This document shows, piece after piece, positions 8,381 through 17,136 of a DNA stretch of 32,705 nt. The stretch comes from an uncultured Alistipes sp. (GTDB lineage Bacteria > Bacteroidota > Bacteroidia > Bacteroidales > UBA932). The first letter of the stretch is position 1. Every line of letters starts with the position of its first letter. The stretch lies in assembly GCA_900544195.1 (NCBI GenBank), contig UQUJ01000035.1, positions 1 to 32,705 of the forward strand, in the 5' to 3' direction. Made by a program: the position numbers and the translations under genes. The notes under the pieces were generated by a model, which worked only from the letters and a program-made list of their open reading frames with translations, had not been told where the DNA came from and made no database searches.

Positions 8381-8460
8381 CCCCAGTCACTTCGTGACAG
8401 CCCCTGAAGGGCAAGAGGAAGGACTCCCCGAACCCCTTCGGTCGCTTCGCTCCGAGTTTC
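8381..8460. repeat. Palindromic intergenic repeat, REP-like candidate
   Basis: The gap between pyrG and the cyclotransferase gene contains stacked small palindromes: GTCAC-TTC-GTGAC at 8386-8398, GCCC-CTGAA-GGGC at about 8400-8412, and a GC-rich GGGGAG/CCCC stretch with the word GGTCGCTTCG. It resembles dispersed intergenic repeats rather than a terminator, since no T-run follows. No second copy of the whole unit is visible in this window, so the repeat status is inferred. Confidence 0.35.
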
Positions 8461-8494
8461 CATTCTTCTCTTCGAGGTCACTTTCGTATTAACT

Positions 8495-10108
8495 TTACTT
8501 TTTCTTCTCCCTATAGGCCATCGCCGCCTCCACGAACTTCACGAAGATCGGCTGAGGCTTCTCCGGCGTGCTCTTGAGCTCAGGGTGGAACTGCACTCCG
8601 ATGAAGAACGGATGCGTCGGGATCTCGACGATCTCCACCAGCCCGGTGTCCGGGTTCTTCCCCGTTGCCTTCAATCCCGCGGCCTCCATCCTGTCAAGGT
8701 AGGCGTTGTTGAACTCGTAGCGGTGACGATGCCTTTCCGAAATCATCTCGCTGCCGTAAATCCTATAAGCCAACGAGTTCTTGTCAAGCTTGCAGTCGTA
8801 GGCCCCAAGCCTCATTGTTCCGCCCTTGATCGTGGTGCTCTTCTGCTCCTCCATAAGGTCAATGACCGGATTGGCGGCGTTAGGGTTGACCTCTGCGGAG
8901 ATGGCGTCCTTTATTCCAAGCACATCCCTGGCGAACTCGACCACGCACATCTGCATTCCCAGACATATTCCGAAGAACGGCACATTATGCTCGCGGGCGT
9001 ATTTTATTGCAAGAATCTTGCCTTCCAGTCCCCTCTCGCCGAATCCAGGTGCGACGAGAATTCCGTCCATATTCCCGATCTTTTCCTCAAGGTTGGAACT
9101 GTCAAGCCGCTCGCTCTGAACTGTATGAACATTCACTTTGCACTCGTTGGCGGCTCCGGCGTGGACAAAGGATTCCAAGATTGACTTGTATGCGTCCTGA
9201 AGCTCGACATATTTCCCGACGAGGGCGATGTCAACCTGATGTTTGGGATTATAGAGCCGGTCAAGGAATGACTTGAGGTTTGTGAAGTCAGGTTCCGGAG
9301 CGGACATTCCGAAATGATTGAGAACCATCTCGTCCAGGTGCTCGTCCTCCATATTCAGAGGCACCTGATAGATTGAAGGAGCATCGATTGACTGAATGAC
9401 GTGTCCCGGCTTGACGTTGCAGAAAAGGGCGACCTTGCGCCTGAGTTCGGGAGTCAGCTCCATCTCTGTGCGGCAGACGATGATGTCAGGGTGGACACCG
9501 GCCTGCTGGAGCATCTGGACAGAGTGCTGCGTAGGTTTCGTCTTGAGTTCCTTTGCGGCTCGCAGGTATGGCACAAGAGTCAGATGAATGCTGATCAAAT
9601 CTTCATCCGGTAATTCCCACTGAAGCTGACGGATCGCCTCCACGAATGGCTGGGATTCCATATCTCCCACAGTGCCACCTACTTCCGTGACAATGACATC
9701 GTACTTGCCGGTCTTGCCGAGAAGCAGCATCCTGCGTTTGATCTCGTCGGTGATATGAGGTACAATCTGTACGGTCTTGCCAAGATAGGCTCCTTCCCTC
9801 TCCTTGTTGATGACCGTCCAGTAGATCTTTCCGGTGGTCACATTGTTGGCCTTGGACATGTGCACGCCAAGAAACCTCTCATAGTGCCCCAGATCCAGAT
9901 CGGTCTCCGCGCCGTCGTCCGTCACGTAGCATTCTCCATGCTCATAAGGATTCAGCGTTCCAGGATCGATGTTGATGTAGGGATCGAATTTCTGTATGGT
10001 TACCCTAAGTCCTCTGGCCTGAAGAAGTTTGGCCAACGATGCGGCAATGATGCCTTTTCCCAAGGAGGAAGCCACACCGCCAGTAACGAAAACATACTTT
10101 GTACTCAT
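8495..10108 (-). CDS. pyrG: CTP synthase
   Basis: This enzyme makes CTP from UTP, ATP and glutamine in the cytoplasm. At 537 residues it has the usual length. The N-terminal amidoligase domain begins KYVFVTGGVASSLGKGI and carries QKFDPYINIDPGTLNPYEHGE. The C-terminal glutamine amidotransferase domain carries the nucleophile motif GICLGMQ, the GERHRHRYEFN-type segment (here SERHRHRYEFNN) and the catalytic HPEL near the end. The gene has its own TAAATTTG promoter and may be cotranscribed with the downstream cyclotransferase gene. Identification is firm. Confidence 0.98.
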   Translation of the reverse strand: MSTKYVFVTGGVASSLGKGIIAASLAKLLQARGLRVTIQKFDPYINIDPGTLNPYEHGECYVTDDGAETDLDLGHYERFLGVHMSKANNVTTGKIYWTVINKEREGAYLGKTVQIVPHITDEIKRRMLLLGKTGKYDVIVTEVGGTVGDMESQPFVEAIRQLQWELPDEDLISIHLTLVPYLRAAKELKTKPTQHSVQMLQQAGVHPDIIVCRTEMELTPELRRKVALFCNVKPGHVIQSIDAPSIYQVPLNMEDEHLDEMVLNHFGMSAPEPDFTNLKSFLDRLYNPKHQVDIALVGKYVELQDAYKSILESFVHAGAANECKVNVHTVQSERLDSSNLEEKIGNMDGILVAPGFGERGLEGKILAIKYAREHNVPFFGICLGMQMCVVEFARDVLGIKDAISAEVNPNAANPVIDLMEEQKSTTIKGGTMRLGAYDCKLDKNSLAYRIYGSEMISERHRHRYEFNNAYLDRMEAAGLKATGKNPDTGLVEIVEIPTHPFFIGVQFHPELKSTPEKPQPIFVKFVEAAMAYREKKK

Positions 10109-10134
10109 ATTCTTTTCTGCACTTTACTGGACTA

Positions 10135-10142
10135 CAAATTTA
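10135..10142 (-). promoter_or_regulatory. -7 element of the pyrG promoter
   Basis: TAAATTTG on the minus strand matches the Bacteroidetes -7 consensus exactly. It lies 27 bp before the pyrG ATG. A T-rich stretch lies upstream, but no clean -33 TTTG was found at the standard spacing. Confidence 0.55.
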
Positions 10143-10199
10143 TGTCAAAAAAGTGATTTCCGAAATTTTTTGTTTATTAAATGCTTTTTTACTGTATAT

Positions 10200-10284
10200 C
10201 CGGTCGCTGAGCCTGTCGAAGCGCGCCGACACACAAGGTCGCTTCGACAGGTTCAGCGGCCGAAAGGACAGGCTCAGCGACCGG
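10200..10284. repeat. REP-type palindrome cluster (CTTCGACAGGCTCAG family)
   Basis: Three copies of the word GCTGAGCCTGTCGAAG or its complement lie here: one forward (10201-10223) and two inverted (10238-10262 and 10266-10284). The outer arms CCGGTCGCTGAGCCTGTC (10200-10217) and its exact complement (10267-10284) form a perfect 18-bp inverted repeat. Related words recur in glpB (12863-12945) and at 27129-27151. The CTTCGACAGGCTCAG word is widespread among bacterial REP elements, which are typically mobilised by RAYT transposases. No such transposase is in this window. Confidence 0.85.
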
Positions 10285-10302
10285 ATTACGAAGTTTTTTT
10301 AG

Positions 10303-10310
10303 TACTTTTG
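10303..10310 (+). promoter_or_regulatory. -7 element of the rnpB promoter
   Basis: TACTTTTG fits TAnnTTTG and ends 10 bases before the mature RNase P RNA 5' end. The expected -33 position falls at the right edge of the REP palindrome (10284), so the repeat abuts or contributes to the promoter. Confidence 0.6.
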
Positions 10311-10320
10311 CAGAACAAAA

Positions 10321-10637
10321 GGTGGGACGATCTGCCGCGCTGCGGGATTTCGGTCCCGGGTGAGGAAAGTCCGGACAGGACAGGGCACCCTGCTGGGGAA
10401 AGCCCAGATGGGAGTAATCTTATGGCATCGTAACAGAAAACAACCGCCTGGCGACAGGCAAGGGTGAAAACGCGAGGCAAGAGCTCACGACGCGCGTCGG
10501 TGACGCCGCACGGGTACGATGTCAGGGCCTGCAAGACCAAATATACTGGCAGACGAGGGCTGCCCGCCCGATGCCAGGGGGTAGGTTGCGTAGATAAATG
10601 GCAGATTCAAAAACAGAAACCGGCTTACGGTCCCGCC
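10321..10637 (+). ncRNA. rnpB: RNase P RNA, bacterial class A
   Basis: This is the catalytic RNA of RNase P, which removes tRNA 5' leaders. The conserved 5' core GAGGAAAGTCCGGAC is at 10362-10376. An ACAGAAAACAACCGCC-like segment follows near 10433, and the 3' core ACAGAAACCGGCTTACGGTC is at about 10613-10632. The P1 helix closes the molecule: GGTGGGA at 10321-10327 pairs with TCCCGCC at 10631-10637, including one G-U pair. The run of six T after 10637 makes the 3' end a natural intrinsic terminator. It is convergent with glpC, whose stop codon lies 10 bp beyond. Identification is firm; the ends are set by P1. Confidence 0.97.
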
Positions 10638-10647
10638 TTTTTTCTTT

Positions 10648-11886
10648 TCACCTTGAATTAGCCTTGGCGGTGGCATCAAGGTCGAGGGCTTCCGCGAGGA
10701 TAAGAATAGGGTTCTTCACCTTGTACTCTGTGGACATCTCGATCTGCCACTTGCAGGTCTCACACTCGCTGCAGACGAAATCAGGAGCGACGGCCTTGAT
10801 CTGCTCGAAGACCGGACGACCGATCTCTTGTGAGTACTTGTAGTTCTCCTTCTTGAAGCCGTAAGTTCCTGCTATGCCGCAGCATCCGCTGTCCAGAACC
10901 GTGAACGACACACCCGGGATCATATTCATCAGTGCCTTCGTGAATATGCTCCAGCCGAGCTTCTCCACGTGGCAAGGAATATGATAGGCTATCCTCGCGC
11001 GGTAGTCATCCTTGAACACCAGTTTGACCTTGCCGGAATCCACCAGCTCGAACAGGAACTTCTCCACAAGGGTTATGCTGTCACGCACGGCGGAATTATC
11101 CACAGAAAGCACGTCAGGATATTCATCCCTCATCGTGAAGACGCAGGTGGAGGATGTCGCCACTATCGGCAGTCCGGCAGCCACAGCCTTCTCAAACTCA
11201 GCCACATTATGCTTTGCGTGCTTGGTCGCCCCATTCCACATTCCATTGGAAATCATCGCCACACCGCAGCATTTCTCGTCCATCAACTGAACACCATAGC
11301 CAACAGCGTTCATCACCGTCACGAAAGCCTTGCCGACCTCCGGCTGCTGGAATTCCGTCGAACAGCCGTGGAAGAAAGCGATTTGCTTTGAATATGCCTT
11401 CTGAGCTTCCTGAGCCTCTTTCTTGAACCAGGACTCGAAGCCGTGAGCCTTGTATTTCGGGAAAGTCCTGTGGCTGTCAATGTGAAGGGTTGCGTCCATC
11501 ACAGCCTTGACCGGCTTGGAAGCCACCATAAAGTTCACCACCGGAGCGAACGGACGCGCCATCCTGCCCATGAAATCCGTGCTGGCCAGAAGACGGTCCC
11601 GAAGCCCAGGAGTGGCGGTGCTGAAACGGCGGCGGGCCGAATGGATCAGGTCAGCGATCTTAACGCCGGACGGACACGCCACCTCACAGCGTTTGCAGTT
11701 CATGCAATACTTCAGGTTCTCGTCGAAAAAGTACTTGTTCTTAAGACGAAGCCTCTCTCCGTCAGGACCGGCCTGCTTAGGTCCCGGGTACAACGGATTG
11801 ACAACCACTACCGGACAGTAAGCGGTACAAATCGTACATTTGATGCACTGTTCGAAATTATTGAAACTTATGTTTTTCTCTTGCAT
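10648..11886 (-). CDS. glpC: Anaerobic glycerol-3-phosphate dehydrogenase subunit C
   Basis: This 412-residue iron-sulfur subunit links the GlpAB dehydrogenase to the membrane quinone pool. Two 4Fe-4S ferredoxin motifs lie near the N-terminus: CIKCTICTAYCP at about residue 14 and CMNCKRCEVACPSG at about residue 61. Two CCG-type cysteine-rich domains follow, with CCGVAM near residue 209 and CCGIAG near residue 325. It is the last gene of a long minus-strand operon, 32 bp after glpB, and its 3' end meets rnpB. There is no hydrophobic anchor, as is usual for GlpC, so it is probably a peripheral membrane protein. Confidence 0.95.
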   Translation of the reverse strand: MQEKNISFNNFEQCIKCTICTAYCPVVVVNPLYPGPKQAGPDGERLRLKNKYFFDENLKYCMNCKRCEVACPSGVKIADLIHSARRRFSTATPGLRDRLLASTDFMGRMARPFAPVVNFMVASKPVKAVMDATLHIDSHRTFPKYKAHGFESWFKKEAQEAQKAYSKQIAFFHGCSTEFQQPEVGKAFVTVMNAVGYGVQLMDEKCCGVAMISNGMWNGATKHAKHNVAEFEKAVAAGLPIVATSSTCVFTMRDEYPDVLSVDNSAVRDSITLVEKFLFELVDSGKVKLVFKDDYRARIAYHIPCHVEKLGWSIFTKALMNMIPGVSFTVLDSGCCGIAGTYGFKKENYKYSQEIGRPVFEQIKAVAPDFVCSECETCKWQIEMSTEYKVKNPILILAEALDLDATAKANSR

Positions 11887-11918
11887 ATCTCTTTCAATGT
11901 CAAATGAATATGAACAAC

Positions 11919-13250
11919 TTACTTGCCAAGAATCCTGTCCGCCGCGCTGAACGCGGTCATAATCGCCACGCCGGCTCCGCTGCCTTCCGCGAGAGGATTG
12001 CAGCCTCCGACCTCGGAACCAACAACATAGAGGTTCGGGACAACCTTTCCGTCACGCAAAGGCTTGAAATCGCCGTTGGTCTTCACTCCGAAACCAGTGT
12101 AGTTCTGGCGGGCGAAAAACTTCTCATCGTACCAGTCTTTCCTCTCGGCGGGATAATCGACATCGAGTCCGAACACCGGTTCCTTAACTGCATCCGGAGA
12201 AGCGACCAATCCTTTTCCGAAGAGGTTGCCGCTCGCGAGGACGAATGTGTCAGCCTCGATACGCAGCCCGCCGAGATTGGCGGTGCGGATGCTTGCGACA
12301 CGTTCAGCATCAAAAACAGCGTCAAGAGCCTCGTCACCCATCAGGAATGTGCCGCCGGCTGCCTCGAACGCCTTTTTAAGAAGTCTCTGTGTGCGGATTC
12401 CCGGTACGGAAGGAGGCGTTGTTCCTATGAACACAATCTTGGCCGGAACCATCTCCTTGAGCCACTGCATAATTACAGGATTCTCAAAGCCGAACACTTC
12501 CGGCAGGATAACGACGTCCTCACCATCCAGTAATTCCTGGACCTTACGGGCGAACTGCTTCCAACTGTTTTCGTGATTCATCACACGGGCGATGTTCACG
12601 GATCTCATCTCGGCCGGGTTCTTGCGGAGATGCTCGACCTCATCCAGTTTCACTGATTCGATGCGGCACTCTGTGCCTCTTTTCTCAAGGCCTTCGGCGA
12701 TGAAACGTGTATTGAAATCCAAGAAGCCGGAGAAGTTCACTATCAGGGCCTTCTCTCCTATCTTCTCATCCTTTGATGCAAGAAGGGTAACGTCATCCAT
12801 GGCGAGCCAGGCTGGTTTCAAAGTGCCGAGGGCGGTGATGCGGTAGCCGTTGTGGATCGTTTCGGTCGCTTCGACCACTTCGACAGGCTCAGTGACCGCA
12901 GAGACTGAAGCTGTGTCTGGCCTGATCCCTGAGCCTGTCGATGGGACTGGATGAAGAGCCACCCCGCATTCAGAGAAAAATCCCGGAACCGAGGCGACAT
13001 ATTCAGAAAGCCTCCGCTTCCCGATCTTTGAATATGGGTGCTCGGAAGGAAGTGCCTCAACCGCGGATAGCGGTTCCACAACATCCGTTCCGTCAGGAAG
13101 TTTCCCAAGCAGACCGAAAGCTCCGGATGAAAAGTGGAGAGCGTTCTGCCCGGCGGACACCATCAGGCATTTCTTTCCCGCCTTCTGCAACTTGATTCCG
13201 CAGACCAGCGAAGAAAGTCCGCCACCTATAATAACAACGTCGAATTTCAT
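11919..13250 (-). CDS. glpB: Anaerobic glycerol-3-phosphate dehydrogenase subunit B
   Basis: This is the 443-residue flavoprotein subunit of the anaerobic G3P dehydrogenase. The N-terminal dinucleotide-binding motif is GGGLSSLVCGIKL, followed by the family-typical QNALHFSSGAFGLL. The C-terminus has NLYVVGSEVGGCNPLAEGSG, the FAD-contacting end. Residues of about 100-130 (PSTGSGIRPD through AVTEPVEVVEA) look foreign. They are the in-frame translation of a REP-type palindrome at 12863-12945, inserted between an N-terminal helix and the strand GYRITALGTLKP. The frame is preserved, so the enzyme may still work with a surface loop. Spacing to glpA is 12 bp and to glpC 32 bp. Confidence 0.94.
   Translation of the reverse strand: MKFDVVIIGGGLSSLVCGIKLQKAGKKCLMVSAGQNALHFSSGAFGLLGKLPDGTDVVEPLSAVEALPSEHPYSKIGKRRLSEYVASVPGFFSECGVALHPVPSTGSGIRPDTASVSAVTEPVEVVEATETIHNGYRITALGTLKPAWLAMDDVTLLASKDEKIGEKALIVNFSGFLDFNTRFIAEGLEKRGTECRIESVKLDEVEHLRKNPAEMRSVNIARVMNHENSWKQFARKVQELLDGEDVVILPEVFGFENPVIMQWLKEMVPAKIVFIGTTPPSVPGIRTQRLLKKAFEAAGGTFLMGDEALDAVFDAERVASIRTANLGGLRIEADTFVLASGNLFGKGLVASPDAVKEPVFGLDVDYPAERKDWYDEKFFARQNYTGFGVKTNGDFKPLRDGKVVPNLYVVGSEVGGCNPLAEGSGAGVAIMTAFSAADRILGK
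12863..12945. repeat. REP-type palindrome inside the glpB coding sequence
   Basis: CTTCGACAGGCTCAGTGACC at 12878-12897 and the inverted word CCCTGAGCCTGTCGATGGG at 12927-12945 flank about 30 bp. A third partial copy, GGTCGCTTCGACC, lies at 12864-12876. These are the same words as in the intergenic cluster at 10200-10284. Translated, they give STGSG and VTEPVEVVEA, a typical signature of REP elements read as protein. Confidence 0.85.
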
Positions 13251-13262
13251 AATCTCTTCCTC

Positions 13263-14864
13263 CTATATTTCCTCACCAAGTCCCATCACCTCTGAATATA
13301 CCCACTGGGTGTAAGCGCTCTCCCTGAGAGTCTCACCCCAAGCGACCGGATACATTCCCTTCCATCTCTCATTCATGAAGTCCTTAAGATCAGCACGAGC
13401 CTTGGACGTACATTTTCTGGCCTTGGCCAGACGGCCGGCTGCCCTGCACGCGCAAAGCTCACCCTGACAGGTTCCCATTCCGAAACGGGTTCTGCGCCGC
13501 AAATCCACCAGATTATTGACCTCCAGATTTTCGATCGCCGAATCGACCTCTGACACTGAGACTTCCTCGCATTCGCAGACCAAACTACCTTTCACGTCAC
13601 CGTCGAAGTCCAGTTTGGCAGCCTGGGTTCCGAAACGTCCGACGGAAGCCTTCTGAACCATAGTCGGAACCTCCCAGATCTTCTTGGAGATTTCCTCGAT
13701 TCCTCCCGGCTCGGACCCCGGAAGCGGAGTGTCGGCGGTCACACATTTGGCGTCACGCCCAAGTTTCTTGCAGACAGCGTCGGCCGCCATCTCACCCATA
13801 AGCCTGTAAGTCATCAGCTTACCACCGGTGATGCTGATGAAGCCCTTGATGCCGTCACGACTCTCGTGATCCAGACAGACAATGCCTCGGCTGATGTTAC
13901 GGCCGCTCGGATCATTGTCCGCCGAAACCAAAGGACGGACTCCGGCGTAAGCCCTCAGGACACGTGTCTCCGCCAGGCAAGGAGCCAGCTTGGCACCCTC
14001 GGTCAAAAGCAGATCCACCTCGTCTGGAGTCACCTTCAGATGATCGCATTCCTCGTACGGAACCCTTGTGGAAGTCGTACCGATAACGCAGACCGTGTCT
14101 CCCGGCACAAGGATGTCAGCGTTGGCCGGCTTGCGGCAGCGGTTGATAACCACGCTGTTGACCCTGTGCGCGAAAATCAGCAATGCCCCCTTTGCCGGGA
14201 ACATACTTATGTTAGCCCCGGCCATCTGAGCGATGTGATGCCCCCAGATGCCGCCGGCGTTGACCGTCACTGGCGCGTAGTAGTCTGTCACGATCCCTGT
14301 GTGATGGTCAAGCACCTTCACGCCCTTGATCGTGTCCTGCTCCTTGATGAACTCTATGACTTCTGAATATACCAGGACCTTGGCTCCGTGAATCTTCGCG
14401 TCAAACACGTTCGAGGCGCAAAGACGGAACGGATCGACCGATCCGTCCGGAACCTTCACGGCTCCGATAAGCGACGGATTCACAGACGGTTCCATCCTCT
14501 TGGCCTCTTCCGGATCAATCACTTCGGCGTTGATCCCGGCCGCAAGGCAAGCCTTCACGAAAGTGTCCTGATAGGCCAGATCATCCTCAGGAAGGGTTAT
14601 GAACAATCCTGAAGTGTCATCCACGCAATGACGAGCGATCTTCTTCAGAATCATATTCTCTTTAATACACTCTGTCGCTGATTCCTGGTCTGTCACAGCA
14701 TAGCGGGCACCACTGTGAAGCAGTCCGTGGTTCCTTCCAGTCGCTCCGGTGGCGATGTCGAAACGTTCTATCAGCAGGACACGCAGCCCTCTCAGGGCGC
14801 AGTCCCTGGCCGTTCCGGCACCCGTGATGCCACCGCCGACGATTATGACGTCATATTCATTCAT
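13263..14864 (-). CDS. glpA: Anaerobic glycerol-3-phosphate dehydrogenase subunit A
   Basis: This is the 533-residue catalytic FAD subunit, which oxidises sn-glycerol-3-phosphate to dihydroxyacetone phosphate. The N-terminal FAD motif is VGGGITGAGTARDCALRG, followed by RNHGLLHSGARYAVTD, typical of the GlpA/GlpD family. The C-terminal extension holds a BFD-like [2Fe-2S] domain: CECEEVSVSEVDSAIE at about residue 430 and GTCQGELCACRAAG at about residue 470. That extension separates GlpA from the aerobic GlpD. It starts a glpABC block inside a longer housekeeping operon, 4 bp after the lipoprotein gene. No glycerol kinase, facilitator or G3P transporter gene is in the window, so G3P may come from lipid turnover or from genes elsewhere. 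Confidence 0.96.
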   Translation of the reverse strand: MNEYDVIIVGGGITGAGTARDCALRGLRVLLIERFDIATGATGRNHGLLHSGARYAVTDQESATECIKENMILKKIARHCVDDTSGLFITLPEDDLAYQDTFVKACLAAGINAEVIDPEEAKRMEPSVNPSLIGAVKVPDGSVDPFRLCASNVFDAKIHGAKVLVYSEVIEFIKEQDTIKGVKVLDHHTGIVTDYYAPVTVNAGGIWGHHIAQMAGANISMFPAKGALLIFAHRVNSVVINRCRKPANADILVPGDTVCVIGTTSTRVPYEECDHLKVTPDEVDLLLTEGAKLAPCLAETRVLRAYAGVRPLVSADNDPSGRNISRGIVCLDHESRDGIKGFISITGGKLMTYRLMGEMAADAVCKKLGRDAKCVTADTPLPGSEPGGIEEISKKIWEVPTMVQKASVGRFGTQAAKLDFDGDVKGSLVCECEEVSVSEVDSAIENLEVNNLVDLRRRTRFGMGTCQGELCACRAAGRLAKARKCTSKARADLKDFMNERWKGMYPVAWGETLRESAYTQWVYSEVMGLGEEI

Positions 14865-14868
14865 CTTA

Positions 14869-15819
14869 CTACAATCCTGTATATTGGTTAATTTTCAATC
14901 TTAATGTCTTGGACAGACTAACCGGTGTGTAGCTGTCCGAGCGGTCAAGCCATTCAAGCGCCAACGCCGGCTGGCCGCACATGAAGCATCCAAGCGCGAT
15001 GTTGTAGGCAGCGCACGCCTTTTTCTCGTCGTTCCTGCACTTCAAAAGCTTGGTCCACTGCTCGATGGCCTCCTTCCATTTGTAGGAATATGCATATTCA
15101 GCCCCTTTGTCCCATGCCTCCTCGGAACCGTCATAATAGATGACGTAAAAGTCATCCTGCTTCCATGTCGAAAGGAACGAGGCAGCGGCCACATAGCCGG
15201 CGTTCTCCGCCCCCGGGGCAATGTTGTTCCAGACTTCATTGATGATGGAGTCATTCGATTTCCTGCCGTTGCTGTAAACTTCGGCCTTGAAGCTGCGCCC
15301 ACCGGCAAAACCGAAGACCCTGTCCTCCTTGTTCATCGAATCATAGACGAATATCTTCGTCGTGAACGGCACTGACGCCACCGAGACGTACGCAGAGTCG
15401 GCGGAGACCTTCTGGTCTGTGATCCGGACAGGATCCTTCACGGACGGAATACCCAGCTCGGGGACATCGATCACGAACACGACATCCTTGCCTGTCTCCA
15501 TCACAAGACTTACTAGAGAATCCTTCGACGCATAGTCAACGCCGTCGCCTCCACGCGCCGTGAACAGCTCTATCTCACGGTTTCCTCCGAAATAATCCTC
15601 CTCCAGACGTGTCGCGAATCCCCCCGCAGCGGAAGCGTTGAACGCCTCGTCACGAGGATTCCCGTCCGTCAGATAGACGACGCCGATTGATTTGCCCGCA
15701 AGGTCAAGCCCGGACTTGGACGGTCCGCGCATCTCGGGACTGACCACAAAAGCCTGAGGGGCGCAGGATGATGCCAGCGCCAAAAGCGCCGAGACAATCA
15801 TCAATGAAGTTCTTTTCAT
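14869..15819 (-). CDS. Lipoprotein of unknown function (DUF6340-like)
   Basis: The product is a 316-residue lipoprotein with signal MKRTSLMIVSALLALASSCA and lipobox LASSC. Residues 40-200 form an alpha/beta region (SIGVVYLTDGNPRDEAFN, ending near WNNIAPGAENAG). The C-terminal third, from EYAYSYKWKEAIEQWTKLL through ALGCFMCGQPALALEWLDRS, looks like two TPR-type helical hairpins. The overall architecture resembles the Bacteroidetes DUF6340 family, whose function is unknown. It lies between rimO (12 bp upstream) and glpA (4 bp downstream) and is certainly cotranscribed with them. That position alone does not tie it to glycerol-3-phosphate metabolism. Confidence 0.7.
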   Translation of the reverse strand: MKRTSLMIVSALLALASSCAPQAFVVSPEMRGPSKSGLDLAGKSIGVVYLTDGNPRDEAFNASAAGGFATRLEEDYFGGNREIELFTARGGDGVDYASKDSLVSLVMETGKDVVFVIDVPELGIPSVKDPVRITDQKVSADSAYVSVASVPFTTKIFVYDSMNKEDRVFGFAGGRSFKAEVYSNGRKSNDSIINEVWNNIAPGAENAGYVAAASFLSTWKQDDFYVIYYDGSEEAWDKGAEYAYSYKWKEAIEQWTKLLKCRNDEKKACAAYNIALGCFMCGQPALALEWLDRSDSYTPVSLSKTLRLKINQYTGL

Positions 15820-15831
15820 AATCCTTGAATA

Positions 15832-17136
15832 TTAAACCGGCTCCGCGATGAGATCGTACTCATCCGCGCCAGTGATCCTCACATCAATGAACCTGCCGCA
15901 CAAATCCTCGGCTGGGGTTCCGCCGAATTTCTGCCCTTCGTATTTGACGACGATCTCACCGTCAACTTCCGGACTCTCGTACCGGCTTCTGCAGATCAGT
16001 ACGCCGTCGGCATAGTCATCGACCATGACATGTTCGATGTTTCCGACCCTTGACTCGTTGAAAGCCAAGGAAATACCACTCTGTGTCCGCATCAGTTCCT
16101 CCAGTCTGCGCGCCTTCTCCTTCTTCGGCACGGAATCACGGTAGTTCTCCGCTCCGAAAGTGCCTTCCTCCTCTGAATATTTGAACGCGCCCAACCGCTC
16201 GAACCTCGCCTCCCTGACAAAGTCCAGAAGCTCGGCGAACTCTTTCTTCCCCTCCCCGGGATGGCCGACAATCATGGTGGTCCTCAATGCCACACCCGGA
16301 ACCTGTTCTCGCAGTTTTCTGACCAGTGTCCTCGTCCACTCACCGTCCACATGACGGTGCATCTTGTCCAGCACCTTGTCTGAAATGTGCTGAAGAGGAA
16401 TGTCCAGATACTTGCAGACCTTAGGGTTGTTTGCCATCTCGTCAAGCACATCCTCCGGAAAATCAGCCGGGTAGGAGTAATGGATCCTTATCCATTCTAT
16501 TCCATCCACCTCTGAAAGTCTGCGGAGCAGCTCAGCCAAGGCGCGGCGCTTGTAAATGTCAAGTCCGTAGTAGGTTGTGTCCTGTGCGATAAGGATCAGT
16601 TCCTTGACTCCATCCCTGGCCAAGGCAGCCGCCTCAGCCACAAGACTTTCCATAGGCACAGACCTGTGCGCTCCCCTGATGAAGGGGATCGCGCAGTAGG
16701 AGCACCGCCTGTCGCAACCTTCCGAGATCTTCAAGTAGGCATAGGCGCGATGATCGGTCCGAAGCCTGGCCGGATCCTTCACAGGAACACAGCCCAAAGC
16801 CTTGACAATCGGGGCAAGATCCCTCGCGCCGAACCAGAAATCCACTTCCGGGATCAAGTCCGGCATCCGGGACATGTACCTCTGCGAGAGACATCCGAAG
16901 ACCATCAGCCTTCCGACCTCCCCGGCTTTCTTGCGGGCGGCGGCGGAAAGGATGGTCTGGATGGACTCTTCCTTGGCGTCGCCGATGAACCCGCAGGTGT
17001 TGATGAGGAGCACATCGACAGGACACACCTCATCCTCAGGCACAATCCGCCACGCGTCCTTGACCTGAGAGAGAAGATGTTCCGTGTCAACAGTGTTCTT
17101 GGAACAGCCTAATGTTATGACTTGCAGCGATTTCAC
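15832..17136 (-). CDS. rimO: Ribosomal protein S12 methylthiotransferase
   Basis: This radical-SAM enzyme adds a methylthio group to the conserved aspartate of ribosomal protein S12. At 434 residues it has the family length. The N-terminal UPF0004 domain begins with VITLGCSKNTVDTE and contains NTCGFIGDAKEESI, providing the auxiliary-cluster cysteines. The radical-SAM motif is CDRRCSYCAIP near residue 138. The LDIPLQHISDKVL segment distinguishes it well, and a TRAM domain closes the protein. The start is GTG at 17136, overlapping the TAG stop of the preceding DUF5606 gene by one base (TAGTG). This implies coupled translation. Confidence 0.96.
   Translation of the reverse strand: MKSLQVITLGCSKNTVDTEHLLSQVKDAWRIVPEDEVCPVDVLLINTCGFIGDAKEESIQTILSAAARKKAGEVGRLMVFGCLSQRYMSRMPDLIPEVDFWFGARDLAPIVKALGCVPVKDPARLRTDHRAYAYLKISEGCDRRCSYCAIPFIRGAHRSVPMESLVAEAAALARDGVKELILIAQDTTYYGLDIYKRRALAELLRRLSEVDGIEWIRIHYSYPADFPEDVLDEMANNPKVCKYLDIPLQHISDKVLDKMHRHVDGEWTRTLVRKLREQVPGVALRTTMIVGHPGEGKKEFAELLDFVREARFERLGAFKYSEEEGTFGAENYRDSVPKKEKARRLEELMRTQSGISLAFNESRVGNIEHVMVDDYADGVLICRSRYESPEVDGEIVVKYEGQKFGGTPAEDLCGRFIDVRITGADEYDLIAEPV

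Noticed and set aside
13866..14612. Plus-strand ORFs opposite glpA
   Set aside because: They lie wholly inside glpA, are not family-like, and are explained by the codon bias of the real gene. The same holds for the other long antisense frames over pyrG, rimO, nadE and the TonB receptor.
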